A stretch of 49,811 nucleotides of DNA from Halomonas sp. SpR1 (GCF_031010175.1 NZ_JAUAMB010000038.1:1-49811), one strand, 5' to 3'. Numbered from the stretch's first letter, positions 35,102 through 44,494 are shown. The notes: generated from the sequence alone by a model not told the origin. Made by a program: numbers and translations.

Positions 35102-35667
35102 GCCGCCCCCTCCGCTTTTTTCTTGCCGGCAGGGCGCAGTAGGGCGGCAACGAGAATGGCGCCGATTACCCAGCCTGGGTGAATGCCAAGCCAGTAGATT
35201 AGCCCGGCGGCAATAATGGCCATGGCAATACTGACCAGCCAGCCAAGGGCGGCCTGTGACTTATCGAAAAAATCCCAGGTGAGCTGTGCCATCATGACCA
35301 TGACCACAGGCACCACCGCCTGGCCCATACCGCGAATCCATGCCACATCGCGGTAGCGGCTGAAAATGCCTAACATGACAATCATCGCTACAATCATTGG
35401 CACAATGATGGCGATGACGGCAGCGATACAGCCTGTTACACCGCCCACTCGGTAGCCAATGTAGCCGGGCATTTTGGTGGCAATGGGCCCCGGTAGGGTA
35501 TTGCCAATCGCCAGCACGTCGGCAAACTCTTCATCGGTTAGCCAGTGGTGACGGGTGACGACCTCGGCCCGTACTAAAGGAATCATGGCAGGGCCGCCAC
35601 CGAAACCGAAGATGCCAACGCGGAAAAAGGCCCAGAATAGTTGCCAGGAGACAGCAGGTGGTTTCAT
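35098..35667 (-). CDS. Chromate-transporter-family half protein (first half of a pair)
   Basis: 189 residues with a CHR domain: FRVGIFGFGGGPAMIPLVRA, then GNTLPGPIATKMPGYIGY. It shows clear internal similarity to its downstream partner, consistent with duplication. It is the first gene of the likely Chr-Tct-GGT operon, divergent from the GntR regulator, which may repress it. Confidence 0.82.
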   Translation of the reverse strand: MKPPAVSWQLFWAFFRVGIFGFGGGPAMIPLVRAEVVTRHHWLTDEEFADVLAIGNTLPGPIATKMPGYIGYRVGGVTGCIAAVIAIIVPMIVAMIVMLGIFSRYRDVAWIRGMGQAVVPVVMVMMAQLTWDFFDKSQAALGWLVSIAMAIIAAGLIYWLGIHPGWVIGAILVAALLRPAGKKKAEGAA

Positions 35668-35846
35668 GGGCGCATAGTCCGCAAAGCCAGCGAGGGGAGT
35701 AAAAGCATACTCAAGCCTTATTTATCGTTTGTAGATTAAAAAATCGATTATCTTGTATAAAATAGAATATAGGTAGTGCCTGATCCAACGTCAACAACGA
35801 AAAATAGAATGGACAGCGAGAGCTGAGATAAATAAAGGACATCGCC

Positions 35847-36524
35847 ATGAGTAATTCTTTACCGACACCAGCAGGGCCAGCAGGTACTGCATCAAGCCGT
35901 GTGTTTGATCATTTACGTAAAGATTTGGTGGGCGGGCGTTTTGTCGCCGGCGAAAAGCTCGCGATCAATGCGCTTAAAGATCGCTACCAAGTCGGTTTGA
36001 GCCCGCTAAGAGAAGCGCTCAATAAATTGGCGGCTTATGGGTTGCTGGTGCAGGAGAATCAGCGCGGCTTTCGGGTTCCGAAGCTGTCCCGGGATGAGCT
36101 GGATGATATTGCGCAGATGCGCTTGGAAATGGAGGGGATGGCGCTCGAACGGGCGATTACTAACGGTGACTCGCTTTGGGAAGCTGATTTGCTGGCTGCC
36201 GCGCACCGCTTGAAGCGGGCCGATATTACCCTGGATAAAGGCGAGGAGTGGGAGCATCTGCATACCCAGTTTCACCGAACGTTGGTCGCGCCCTGTGGGT
36301 CAGTCTGGTTATTACGGTTTATTGAGCAGTTGCATGACCAGTTTGATCGCTACCGGCGTCTGGGGCCGAAGATGCCGACGATTCGCCAAGAGCTTGACGA
36401 GCAGCATCACCAACTGGTGGAGCTGGCGCTGCAGCGTGATGCTAAAGCGGCGCGTGAATTAATGGACGACCATATCCATAAATCTTATGAAGTTGCCCTG
36501 AAGCGCTATCAAGAGCACGTGTAG
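35847..36524 (+). CDS. GntR-family regulator with FCD effector domain
   Basis: 225 residues. The winged helix spans about 15-80 (KDRYQVGLSPLREALNKLAAYGLL). The all-helical FCD domain spans about 90-215, with metal-ligand-type residues in HLHTQFHRTL and the DDHIHKSYE end. FCD regulators commonly sense small carboxylates. The 179-base divergent region is A/T-rich with an ATCGAT palindrome at 35742-35747; I could not fix the operator. Confidence 0.88.
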   Translation: MSNSLPTPAGPAGTASSRVFDHLRKDLVGGRFVAGEKLAINALKDRYQVGLSPLREALNKLAAYGLLVQENQRGFRVPKLSRDELDDIAQMRLEMEGMALERAITNGDSLWEADLLAAAHRLKRADITLDKGEEWEHLHTQFHRTLVAPCGSVWLLRFIEQLHDQFDRYRRLGPKMPTIRQELDEQHHQLVELALQRDAKAARELMDDHIHKSYEVALKRYQEHV

Positions 36525-36599
36525 TTGGTCATGAACAGTTGGTAAACTGCCGTGCTCAGTGTGTCGGTCATCGCCGACCAGATAAGTGAAGAGGGTGCT

Positions 36600-37169
36600 A
36601 TGCACGCAGATAACCAACACGCAGATTACCAAGTAGCCGCGCAAACGCTGAACTGGGTGCGTACCTTCATTGTGGCGCATGATATTTGCCCGTTCGCTCA
36701 GCGGGAGCTGGCGCGTGAAACCATTCGCGTGGAGGTAGTGCGCTCCAAGAAAATTGAAGTGGCGCTTGAGGAGTTGATGGTTGAGGTGCAGTGGCTGGAT
36801 GAGCATCCGGAAACAGAAACCACGCTGCTGGTATTCCCAACGCTATTCAAAAGCTTTGATCACTACCTGGATTTTGTTGAGCTCGCCGAAAGCATTCTTA
36901 TCGACCAGGGATACGAAGGGATCTATCAGCTCGCCACTTTTCATCCTGACTACTGCTTCGACGGGGCTGAGCCCGATGATGCCGCTAACTATACCAACCG
37001 CTCCCCCTACGCCATGGTGCACCTGCTACGCGAAGAGAGTGTCGAAAAAGCGATTGAGTTTTACGGTGATACTGACGCTATCCCCGAGCGCAATATCGCC
37101 AAGTTAACGGCAATGGGCAGTGAAGCCGCTGAGCAGCAACTGCAGCACTGTTTTAACGTGAACGACTAA
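36600..37169 (+). CDS. DUF1415 family protein
   Basis: 189 residues with the family pattern: LNWVRTFIVAHDICPFAQRE (about residues 17-36, one conserved Cys), TLLVFP, and FHPDYCFDGAEPDDAANYTN-type text with a second Cys, then NRSPYAMVHLLRE. Function is unknown. The start is ATG 36600 after GAAGAGGG; the upstream 16 codons from 36552 lack a site. It overlaps the diguanylate cyclase stop by four bases on the opposite strand. Confidence 0.88.
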   Translation: MHADNQHADYQVAAQTLNWVRTFIVAHDICPFAQRELARETIRVEVVRSKKIEVALEELMVEVQWLDEHPETETTLLVFPTLFKSFDHYLDFVELAESILIDQGYEGIYQLATFHPDYCFDGAEPDDAANYTNRSPYAMVHLLREESVEKAIEFYGDTDAIPERNIAKLTAMGSEAAEQQLQHCFNVND

Positions 37170-38821
37170 GGCTTGTGAATCACTAGCTGATGCTTGCCTT
37201 TGCTTTTGGCCGCATACAGGGCGTTATCGGCAAGTTGTAGCACCGTATCAATATGCAGGCCATGGCGTGGCCACCAGGCGGCGCCTAAACTACAGCCCAC
37301 GTGGGCGCGCTTGTTTTCGGGTAACAAAATCGGCTGGGCGATAGCCGTAAGTAAACGCCTACTAACCTCGTGAGTAAGCATTTCCAGGTACTCCTGCTTG
37401 GTTTTGAGCACCATCACGAACTCATCGCCACCCATGCGCGCCACCACATCGCCACTGCGCAAAGCGTTTTTCAGGCGCTGAGAAATTTCAATAAGCAGCA
37501 GATCCCCTGCATGGTGGCCAAGCTCATCGTTGACCTGTTTAAAACCATCCAGGTCGATGTACATCACCACCATGCTTTGCTGGTTTCTTTCCGCTTCGGG
37601 AATGGCCAGCTGTAGGTATTGATTAAGAAACGCACGATTAGGCAGGCTCGTCAGCGGGTCGGTATTGGCCAAGTCTTCCAGACGGTTGATCTTTTGGCGC
37701 TGATCCAGTAATCGACCGACCATGTTGCGCATGGAGGTCGAAAGACGCTTCATTTCTGGAGAACCGTTTTCTAGAGGAATGCAGTCGGCTTGCTCGCCAC
37801 CCTGTATTTGATCGGCGGCACTAGCTAAGCGGGTGAGAGGAGACACCATTCGGGATGCAATCACCCAACCAATCATTGCAAATAGCAGCGCCAGTAGAAT
37901 GCCTATGCCCATAATCGCTGCTTGTAGCTCTTCGACAGGCGCAAAGGCGGTAGCTACTGGTTTACGGCTAACGGCAACCCAGCCTAGGCCAGGGAAGTCT
38001 TCAAAGCCGCTGCTGCGCGCATAGCCAGTGACAAACTGTTCGCCATTGGGCCAGGTTTCAATCGCCCATTGCGGCGATGTATTGGTAGGGCTAGGTAGGT
38101 GTTCAAGGCTATCTAATGATTTTCCCAACAGCTCCTCTGGCCCCAGCAGTACGGTACCGTTAGCTGAAAACAGTAGCATCTCAGCATCTTGCCGCTGCTG
38201 AGTAGGAGCGAACATGGATTGCTGAATATATTCGGCCCACTCCCAGCTTAGATGTACCGCAAGAACGCCTTGGAGTTTCTCATTGCGGTCATACACCGGG
38301 GTGGCAATATCGACAAATTTAAGCTCTTCACCGCTGGGGTTAGGCAGTAGCTGTGCGAGTAGCACTGCCTCATGAACATCACCCACCCAGAGCGCCTCAC
38401 GCCCTTCAATAAATACGGGCCTTTGCGCGATTGAAACGTCCTCTAAAATCCCCCCGGTAGCCGCTTGAACAGTACCTTCCGGGTCGGTAAAGCCGATCCA
38501 TGACACCACGTTGTGATTGTCTTGCAAGCGCTCTAACTGCTCCCTAAGCGCATTAGGACTTGTGTCAACGGAGAGGGCATGCATGCCGAGCAGCAGTTTG
38601 ACCTCTTTAACGCGTGCGTCCATGTTGCGATCCAGCTTATCTATCATTTGATAGGCTGCTTCTGCGGCCGCATTACCAATATTATCTTCCATTTGCTGCG
38701 CCGATTCCCGCGATGCCACCCAGCCTAGTAGCAGCGTTGTGGCAAACACCAGCGAGGCAATCAGAACAATAAACCGCGAGCGCAGCGAAAAGCGAGCAAA
38801 CAACCAAGCATCAGCAGACAT
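37166..38821 (-). CDS. Membrane diguanylate cyclase with periplasmic Cache-type sensor
   Basis: 551 residues. Helix 1 spans about 13-33, then an extracytoplasmic Cache-like sensor (about 40-280, with SWIGFTDPEGTV and VDIATPVYDRNEK segments), helix 2 near 290-312, HAMP to about 370, and a GGDEF domain from about 385. GGDEF is intact at about 464-468, and the inhibitory RxxD (RSGD) lies five residues earlier, so it should make c-di-GMP with product feedback. The ribosome site before ATG 38821 is weak. Confidence 0.9.
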   Translation of the reverse strand: MSADAWLFARFSLRSRFIVLIASLVFATTLLLGWVASRESAQQMEDNIGNAAAEAAYQMIDKLDRNMDARVKEVKLLLGMHALSVDTSPNALREQLERLQDNHNVVSWIGFTDPEGTVQAATGGILEDVSIAQRPVFIEGREALWVGDVHEAVLLAQLLPNPSGEELKFVDIATPVYDRNEKLQGVLAVHLSWEWAEYIQQSMFAPTQQRQDAEMLLFSANGTVLLGPEELLGKSLDSLEHLPSPTNTSPQWAIETWPNGEQFVTGYARSSGFEDFPGLGWVAVSRKPVATAFAPVEELQAAIMGIGILLALLFAMIGWVIASRMVSPLTRLASAADQIQGGEQADCIPLENGSPEMKRLSTSMRNMVGRLLDQRQKINRLEDLANTDPLTSLPNRAFLNQYLQLAIPEAERNQQSMVVMYIDLDGFKQVNDELGHHAGDLLLIEISQRLKNALRSGDVVARMGGDEFVMVLKTKQEYLEMLTHEVSRRLLTAIAQPILLPENKRAHVGCSLGAAWWPRHGLHIDTVLQLADNALYAAKSKGKHQLVIHKP

Positions 38822-38949
38822 AATTTGCCATCACAGAGAAGGGGTTACTTAATTTCATTGTCATTATGCGGGAAAACGTACCTTATTCTGTCAAACTTTG
38901 CATTTTACTAGTTGTTAATTTTTATTAACGTCAACGGCGGTTCTAGAAA

Positions 38950-38973
38950 AAAGGGCCAGCCGAGCTGGCCCCG
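38950..38973 (-). terminator. Terminator of the lost chemoreceptor gene (now behind GNAT)
   Basis: An eight-base stem (GGGCCAGC / GCTGGCCC) with loop CGA. Read on the minus strand it is followed by six T. It lies 23 bases after the orphan chemoreceptor stop. Confidence 0.85.
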
Positions 38974-38995
38974 AAGTGCGGTCTAAATCGCTTCT

Positions 38996-39163
38996 CTAAA
39001 ATTCTTCCCAATCGGGTGTGGCGCTGGGCAATTGTTTAGATTGATAAGAGCGATTAGTTGCAAAAGTCCGCTGTGAGCTAGTGACGGCGGGGTTTGCCGT
39101 GCCACTGTTAGTGACGCGCTTTAGCTTGAAGGGGGTGGTTTTGAATTCAGGCTCTAAACATAA
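38996..39163 (-). pseudogene. Orphan C-terminal tail of a methyl-accepting chemotaxis protein
   Basis: An open frame of 55 codons with no start codon, bounded by a TAG at 39164-39166 directly after the GNAT gene. It reads ...FKTTPFKLKR... and ends ...TPDWEEF-stop. FKL followed by a low-complexity linker and a xWxxF ending is how chemoreceptors finish, as does the intact one at 25871 (GAFKL...PEWESF). The rest of the receptor is missing. Confidence 0.75.
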
Positions 39164-39166
39164 CTA

Positions 39167-39661
39167 TTAAAGCGTTTTATGCATCACATAGGTATCGACA
39201 AAACCAAGGCGAGCATGCCGGTAAGCGTTAGGAACGGTACCCACAATACTAAACCCAAGTTTTTGCCATAAGGCGACAGCGACGTCATTGGTAGCTACCA
39301 CGGCGTTGTACTGCATGGCTAGAAACCCCAGTTCCCGTGCCTGTTGTTGGGAGTGTTCGCACATGGCACGCGCGACCCCTTTGCCCCGAGCGGCGGGGGT
39401 CACCATATAGCCACAGTTGCATACATGGTCACCGGGGCCAGCCGCGTTGGCTTTTAAGTAGTAGGCACCCAGTACTTGATCCTTTTCATCTTTGGCGACC
39501 ACACTGGCAGCCGGTATTTTACACCATAGCTGACGGGCAGCTTCAAAGCTGATATCAGGATCAAACGCATAGGTCTCCTGCGCTGCGACAATGGCTTGGA
39601 ACGTTGGCCAGAAAACAACAAAGTCATCATCCGTCATCGGAGAGAAGGTGAGTGTGGTCAT
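39167..39661 (-). CDS. GNAT-family N-acetyltransferase
   Basis: 164 residues with the acetyl-CoA-binding region (YMVTPAARGKGVARAMCEHS, about 85-104) and the ALWQKLGF motif. The substrate is unknown. AGGA precedes ATG 39661. Its stop directly abuts the chemoreceptor remnant. Confidence 0.88.
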   Translation of the reverse strand: MTTLTFSPMTDDDFVVFWPTFQAIVAAQETYAFDPDISFEAARQLWCKIPAASVVAKDEKDQVLGAYYLKANAAGPGDHVCNCGYMVTPAARGKGVARAMCEHSQQQARELGFLAMQYNAVVATNDVAVALWQKLGFSIVGTVPNAYRHARLGFVDTYVMHKTL

Positions 39662-39684
39662 AAGTATCCTGTACAGCGAACCGT

Positions 39685-40677
39685 TTATCTAGCGACCTCA
39701 GCCACAATCTCGTAGCTACGCAGGCGGTCAGCATGGTTATAAAAATCGCTATTAATCATCAGCTCATCGGCGCCAGTACGCGCTTGGAACTCTTCAAGCT
39801 CCGCCTTCACCGTCTCTGGCCCGCCAATAATTGCTGCGCCTAAAAACTGGCTGACTTGGGCCTGCTCAACCGGCGACCAGTCTAGTTGCTCAACCGGTGG
39901 CTGTGACTGCGTCGGCTTGCCGCGGATCAGGTTTAAAAACTTCTGCTGCGCGGTGGTAGCCAAATAGTGAGCCATCGCGTCGCTCTCTGCGGCCATCACG
40001 GGTAGGCCGACCATGGCGTGGGGCTTATCCAGGTGCTCCGAGGGGCGGAAGTTGTCGCGGTATAAACGCAGGGCTTCAAATAAGTAACCCGGGGCAAACT
40101 GAGCAGCAAACGCAAAGGGCAGGCCAAGCTTGGCCGCCAGCTGTGCGCTGTAGCCGCTGGATCCCAGTAACCAAATAGGTACATGAGTGCCCTGGCCAGG
40201 AACCGCTTTCACACGCTGTTGGGGCTCAGGATCGGCTAAGTAGCTGCGCAGCTCATTCAGCAGCTGTGGAAAGTCGTCGACCCCTGCATGAGCGTTGCGG
40301 CGCATGGCCTGCATAGTGGCGCCATCCGAGCCCGGCGCGCGGCCTAAACCCAGGTCTATGCGGCCAGGGTAGAGGGTTTCCAGGGTGCCAAACTGCTCGG
40401 CAATCACCAGAGGTGGATGGTTAGGCAGCATAATGCCGCCGCTGCCCACGCGGATAGTGGACGTTTGTCCGGCGATATGGCCGATCAATACGGATGTCGC
40501 CGCACTAGCAATACCGGCAATATTGTGGTGCTCGGCGAGCCAGTAACGGGTAAAGCCCAGCCGCTCGGTTAATTGTGCAAGGGCAACGCTATCGCGGAAG
40601 GTCTCTGCGGCACTGCCGCCCTGGCGGATAGGCGCCAGGTCGAGGACGGAAAGTGCCGTGGAAGTGAGTTGGCTCAT
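39685..40677 (-). CDS. Luciferase-like (LLM) flavin-dependent oxidoreductase
   Basis: 330 residues, YhbW/MsnO8-type: LSVLDLAPIRQG, RYWLAEHHN, RVGSGGIMLPNHPPL, GRIDLGLGRAPG and IWLLGSSGYSAQLAA. It should be an FMNH2-dependent monooxygenase or a related protein. The physiological substrate is unknown. It ends 23 bases before the GNAT gene on the same strand. Confidence 0.9.
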   Translation of the reverse strand: MSQLTSTALSVLDLAPIRQGGSAAETFRDSVALAQLTERLGFTRYWLAEHHNIAGIASAATSVLIGHIAGQTSTIRVGSGGIMLPNHPPLVIAEQFGTLETLYPGRIDLGLGRAPGSDGATMQAMRRNAHAGVDDFPQLLNELRSYLADPEPQQRVKAVPGQGTHVPIWLLGSSGYSAQLAAKLGLPFAFAAQFAPGYLFEALRLYRDNFRPSEHLDKPHAMVGLPVMAAESDAMAHYLATTAQQKFLNLIRGKPTQSQPPVEQLDWSPVEQAQVSQFLGAAIIGGPETVKAELEEFQARTGADELMINSDFYNHADRLRSYEIVAEVAR

Positions 40678-40817
40678 GGATCACCTGCAAAAAGTCGTGG
40701 GCGCGTAGAGTGAAAAAAAATTACTTAGCGCGCTTGGTAATTACACGTTATGCGGCCAGTGCAGGTGAATTGCAAGGTGTGGATGGCAACAGGTGCTGCT
40801 CGCTATACCACAAATAT

Positions 40818-41504
40818 TCACTCAAGCGGCGGGGTGGGGCGAATAAGAATTTCATTCACATCGACATGGGCAGGCTGCGCCAGCGCGTAAACCACTGCAT
40901 TGGCGATATCCCGATCCTCTAAGGCGTGGGTCGGCGGTTGATCAAAAAAGGGCGTGTCGACCATCCCTGGCTCAATCAGTGTTACGCGCATGCCGGTACC
41001 GCGCAGCTCTTCACGTAAGTTATAGCCGATTCCCGTGACCGCCCATTTGGTGGCGCTATACATAGAGCCCGGAATGGTCGTGCGGCCTGCCGCTGAGCCA
41101 GTCAATAGCACATGGCCTTTGCGGCGTTTAAGGGCAGGCAAGCAGGCTTGGATTGTGAGGCCCACGCCATAGATATTGGTAAGGATCATCTCACGCCATG
41201 TGTCGTGGTCAGCCTCGCTAAAGCCCCCGGGTGAGCCGCCACGGCCAGCGTTGGCAAAGACGGCATCCAACCGACCAAAGGTTTCCAGCGTCTGATCGAC
41301 CATGGCCTGTTGCTGCTCCATGTTGGTTACATCCAGCTCGCAGGTCAGCACATTTTCTGGCCCCAGCTCTTGGGCCAGTGCGGTGAGTTTGTTGCTAGAA
41401 CGGGCGGCCAATACCAGTTTAAAGCCTTCACGCGCGGCTGCTCGGGCGGTGGCGGCGCCAATGCCGCTGGATGCGCCGGTAATTAATAGCACGCCGTTTT
41501 GCAT
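40818..41504 (-). CDS. Short-chain dehydrogenase/reductase
   Basis: 228 residues, classical SDR: TGASSGIGAATA, NAGRGG (in place of NNAG), and catalytic Ser-Tyr-Lys in LTGSAAG and YSATKWA. The NAG variant and GSMYSATKWAVTGIGYNLRE place it with the YdfG-like serine/3-hydroxy acid dehydrogenases. The start is ATG 41504, eight bases after AAGGAG; a GTG at 41513 touches that site and is rejected. Confidence 0.88.
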   Translation of the reverse strand: MQNGVLLITGASSGIGAATARAAAREGFKLVLAARSSNKLTALAQELGPENVLTCELDVTNMEQQQAMVDQTLETFGRLDAVFANAGRGGSPGGFSEADHDTWREMILTNIYGVGLTIQACLPALKRRKGHVLLTGSAAGRTTIPGSMYSATKWAVTGIGYNLREELRGTGMRVTLIEPGMVDTPFFDQPPTHALEDRDIANAVVYALAQPAHVDVNEILIRPTPPLE

Positions 41505-41624
41505 GGGTTGCACTCCTTGCCTAATTAATCAAGTAAGCTTTTAGCATGGCTAAGGTGACGGCATCCTGCAAATATAGGCTTAAGCTGCTGGTGCAGTGCT
41601 GCTAAGTAATCATTAACGGCGGCT

Positions 41625-42902
41625 TTATATTTTTGCATCCTTACGTTTTAGCATCGCGGAGAGATCGAGAATAGCTTGAGCCATATCCGCCATGCTTTTG
41701 CTTTGATCCATCGAGGTCTTACGCAGAAAGCGATAGGCTTCCTCTTCGCTCATCTCCTGGTGCGCCATGATCAGGCCCTTAGCGCGTTCAATCAATTTGC
41801 GTTCACGCAGCGCTTTGCGGGTGTTTTCCAGCTCATCGCTCAGTCCCTGTAAGCGGCTAGCCTGGGCCTGGGTGAGTTCGATCAGCGACCGCCCCAGTGG
41901 AGAGGTGAGGGCGTTGGCGGTCAGGTCGCCTAACGCTTGACCATCATTGAGCGCCAGCAATTGTTCGCACGGCGCAGGGGGATAAGTACACGTCTGCGTT
42001 TTAGCTTTCTCTAATGCATCCTCGGCCTGGGCAATTTTGCGGTGGCAAAGCACGCTCAGCTGTGAGATCAGCGCATCTTCAACCATTTTCATTGAGTCTA
42101 TACGCAGGGTGGTTAGTTCGTACCAGGTTTCACCCAGCTTATCAGGTGTCTCTTTGGGTAATGGTTGCGTTGCCGATGAGCGTTGGCAGGCGATATCGCG
42201 CAGGTGGCAAACACCCGACAGCGTGCGCGGTGAAAGCTCTTTTTGCCATGCCTGCTGCGCTTCGGGTGTCGCAAACTCTACAAAAGTGTCAAAACAGCGC
42301 TGCTGATCCTTCATAAGCTGGTTTAGCAACGCGCGGTGGGGCTCGTCGAAGTGGCCATGGGTAAAGCCAAAGGCGCCACAGGCGCGCTCTTGGCCCGCCA
42401 GCTCTTTGCCTTGCATCAAGTGGAAAATTGCCACTAGCGTACGGGTGATATCAGGGTCGATGGAGGTGTCGGCGGCTTCAAACACAATGGCCAGCAGTCC
42501 ACTGGTCAACTGATTGAACGCCTGAGTCGCCGAATCGGGCGTGATCGCAAAGGTATCGATGGCTTGGCGAAGTGCACCAAGCTCGTCTAGCGCATACCAA
42601 ACGGCGGCAATTCGGCGCAGTAAGCGCGCGGCGGCCTGGGGGCGGGCCTCCTCGCTGAGCGCTTCCAGCCGTTGGCGCATTAATGTTTCGGCTTGCTGAC
42701 TGTGCTGTCGGTAGGTGTCGCGGCGGGTTTTGAAGCGCTGTCCCTGGGAAACCAGGTAAATCGTTGATGCGCCCCGCTCACGCTGGAGCATATGAATAAA
42801 GCGGCTAATGTCGCCGACAATATCGGCGGTGGTGGCAAGGTGGGTAAGGTTGTCGATATCGCAACGGATGGCGGTTAGAAGCAGTTGCTGCGCTGAAGAC
42901 AT
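41625..42902 (-). CDS. nasR: Nitrate/nitrite-sensing antiterminator, NIT plus ANTAR domains
   Basis: 425 residues. The NIT sensor domain (about 30-290) has the RFIHMLQRERGASTIYL opening and the conserved FHLMQGKELAGQERA block. A short linker and the C-terminal ANTAR domain (about 350-415, KALRERKLIERAKGLIMAHQ region) bind RNA. In Klebsiella, NasR reads nitrate or nitrite and prevents termination in the nas leader. Here it is the second gene after the transporter, 95 bases downstream, and its probable RNA target is in the transporter's leader. Confidence 0.92.
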   Translation of the reverse strand: MSSAQQLLLTAIRCDIDNLTHLATTADIVGDISRFIHMLQRERGASTIYLVSQGQRFKTRRDTYRQHSQQAETLMRQRLEALSEEARPQAAARLLRRIAAVWYALDELGALRQAIDTFAITPDSATQAFNQLTSGLLAIVFEAADTSIDPDITRTLVAIFHLMQGKELAGQERACGAFGFTHGHFDEPHRALLNQLMKDQQRCFDTFVEFATPEAQQAWQKELSPRTLSGVCHLRDIACQRSSATQPLPKETPDKLGETWYELTTLRIDSMKMVEDALISQLSVLCHRKIAQAEDALEKAKTQTCTYPPAPCEQLLALNDGQALGDLTANALTSPLGRSLIELTQAQASRLQGLSDELENTRKALRERKLIERAKGLIMAHQEMSEEEAYRFLRKTSMDQSKSMADMAQAILDLSAMLKRKDAKI

Positions 42903-42997
42903 AGAGATTTCCTTGAGTGACTCGCCGCCTAAAAATGAGCACTCCCGCTCTGCCGCTCTTAGCAGGAGGGGAGTGCTTGGAGTGTACTGGAAAGCGC

Positions 42998-44350
42998 TTA
43001 ACGTAACGACAGAGCGCCTGCGCCTACATCATCACCTACTGCGTCGCGGTAGGCTTTGGCCTCTTCGGCTTCGGTAGCATCGCTAAAGCGCACCAGCAAC
43101 ACGCAGGAGGCCAGAACCAGTACGGTGAGGCCAAGATAGAACAGCCCTTGTTGGTAGGTCAGGCTTTCGCTGCGGAATAGAAAAGCAGCGCCCACCGCCC
43201 CCACATTACCGCCAGCGCCGACAATCCCTGCGACGGCGCCCAAGGCTTTTTTGTTAATAAACGGCACAACACCGTAGGTGGCGCCTTCAGCCATCTGCAC
43301 AAATAGACTGAACACCAGCATGATACCAATCGCCAGGCTTAATACATGCATCTGAGAGAACGCCACCAGGGCAACACCTTCGCAAACCAAGGCAATAAAT
43401 AGCCAGCGAACGCGGCCTTTCAAGCCCCCTTGCTTGGCGAAAAGATCCGAGAAAACGCCGCCCAGGGTTCGCGCAAAAATATTCATTAGCCCGAATAAAC
43501 CAGCGATCAGACCGGCGGTGGCCAGGGTGAGATCAAATTTATCGAAGAAGTAGATGGCAGCAATATTGTTGATCGTCAGTTCCACACCAAAGCAGAGGCC
43601 GTAGACGACGAACAGTGCCCAAACACGGATATCCTTAGCGGCGGCTAAAAAACTTTGCGCGGCACCATTTTCGCCTGAAGCTTCAGGCAGTTCGCCGCGG
43701 GCGCGCAGTTCGCTGAAATTACCGTTAGGCGCATCCTGGGTGAAGAACCAGTAGCCAATACCGGTAAAGAACATCACGACGCCCGGTACCATCATCGCCA
43801 AGCGCCAGCCAAAGGCTTCGTTAACGCCCAGCATCAGCATGCCAGAGAAGATCAGCGGCATCAGAATTTGTGTGGTGCCGCCACCCAAGTTGCCCCAGCC
43901 CGCGCTGGTAGCGTTAGCGGTGCCAACCACATTGGGGGCGAACATCATTGATGTGTGGTACTGGGTAATCACGAAAGAGGCGCCAATCGCCCCAATGGCC
44001 AAGCGCGCTAATAGAAAGGTTTCAAAGCTATCGGCCAAGCCAATGCCCATCACCGGGATAGCGCCCAATAGCAGTAGCCCGGTATAGGTTTTACGCGGGC
44101 CGATACGGTCACACAGTACGCCAATGGCAAGGCGTACTATCACGGTGATCGCCACCGAAGCGATAATCGTATTGCCGATTTGAGTTTGTGTTAGCGAAAG
44201 ATCTTCACGAACGATCGCCATCAGTGGGGCGATGCCGAACCAGCCAAAGAAGCAGATATGAAACGCGAACCATGAGAAGTGGAAAGCGCGCATCTGAGGG
44301 GTCGAGAAGTTGAATAACCGAATGCGGTTGGCTTTGTTGCGTATGTCCAT
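42998..44350 (-). CDS. nasA: Nitrate/nitrite transporter, major facilitator family
   Basis: 450 residues with twelve helices. The family signatures are SWFAFHICFFGWFGIAPL in helix 1, AGWGNLGGGTTQ in helix 5 and GAGGNVGAVGAAF in helix 11, the two glycine-rich nitrate motifs of NarK/NasA. It is the assimilatory type by association with NasR. No nitrate or nitrite reductase gene is in the window. ATG 44350 has GAGG about ten bases upstream. Confidence 0.92.
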   Translation of the reverse strand: MDIRNKANRIRLFNFSTPQMRAFHFSWFAFHICFFGWFGIAPLMAIVREDLSLTQTQIGNTIIASVAITVIVRLAIGVLCDRIGPRKTYTGLLLLGAIPVMGIGLADSFETFLLARLAIGAIGASFVITQYHTSMMFAPNVVGTANATSAGWGNLGGGTTQILMPLIFSGMLMLGVNEAFGWRLAMMVPGVVMFFTGIGYWFFTQDAPNGNFSELRARGELPEASGENGAAQSFLAAAKDIRVWALFVVYGLCFGVELTINNIAAIYFFDKFDLTLATAGLIAGLFGLMNIFARTLGGVFSDLFAKQGGLKGRVRWLFIALVCEGVALVAFSQMHVLSLAIGIMLVFSLFVQMAEGATYGVVPFINKKALGAVAGIVGAGGNVGAVGAAFLFRSESLTYQQGLFYLGLTVLVLASCVLLVRFSDATEAEEAKAYRDAVGDDVGAGALSLR

Positions 44351-44388
44351 GGGATGGCCTCACGGGGCATAAAACGAGTTGATCGCAA

Positions 44389-44416
44389 CGCAACGCAAAC
44401 GAGCTAACGCGTTACG
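44389..44416 (-). promoter_or_regulatory. Third stem-loop of the nasA leader, possible terminator
   Basis: Read on the minus strand, CGTAACGC and GCGTTGCG form an eight-base stem with one G-T pair and a 12-base loop, between hairpin P2 and the nasA start. A TTTT run follows only about 14 bases later, so it is not a textbook terminator. Confidence 0.3.
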
Positions 44417-44437
44417 CAAACAATTGACGAGAACATG

Positions 44438-44453
44438 CCTTCATCGTTGAAGG
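44438..44453 (-). promoter_or_regulatory. NasR (ANTAR) target hairpin P2 in the nasA leader
   Basis: Read on the minus strand, a five-base stem CCTTC/GAAGG closes a six-base loop AACGAT, with A at position 1 and G at position 4 as required in ANTAR-binding hairpins. Confidence 0.6.
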
Positions 44454-44494
44454 TCAGGTTCGACGCACTCGTACCCAGTTGGGCCTGGTCCACG

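Noticed and set aside
34571..35667. Calling the CHR pair a chromate-resistance determinant
   Set aside because: No ChrB regulator or other metal gene is near; the pair sits in an organic-solute operon.
35729..35761. TTGTAG and TATAAA before the GntR gene as a promoter
   Set aside because: The spacer is 21 bases, too long for a standard promoter.
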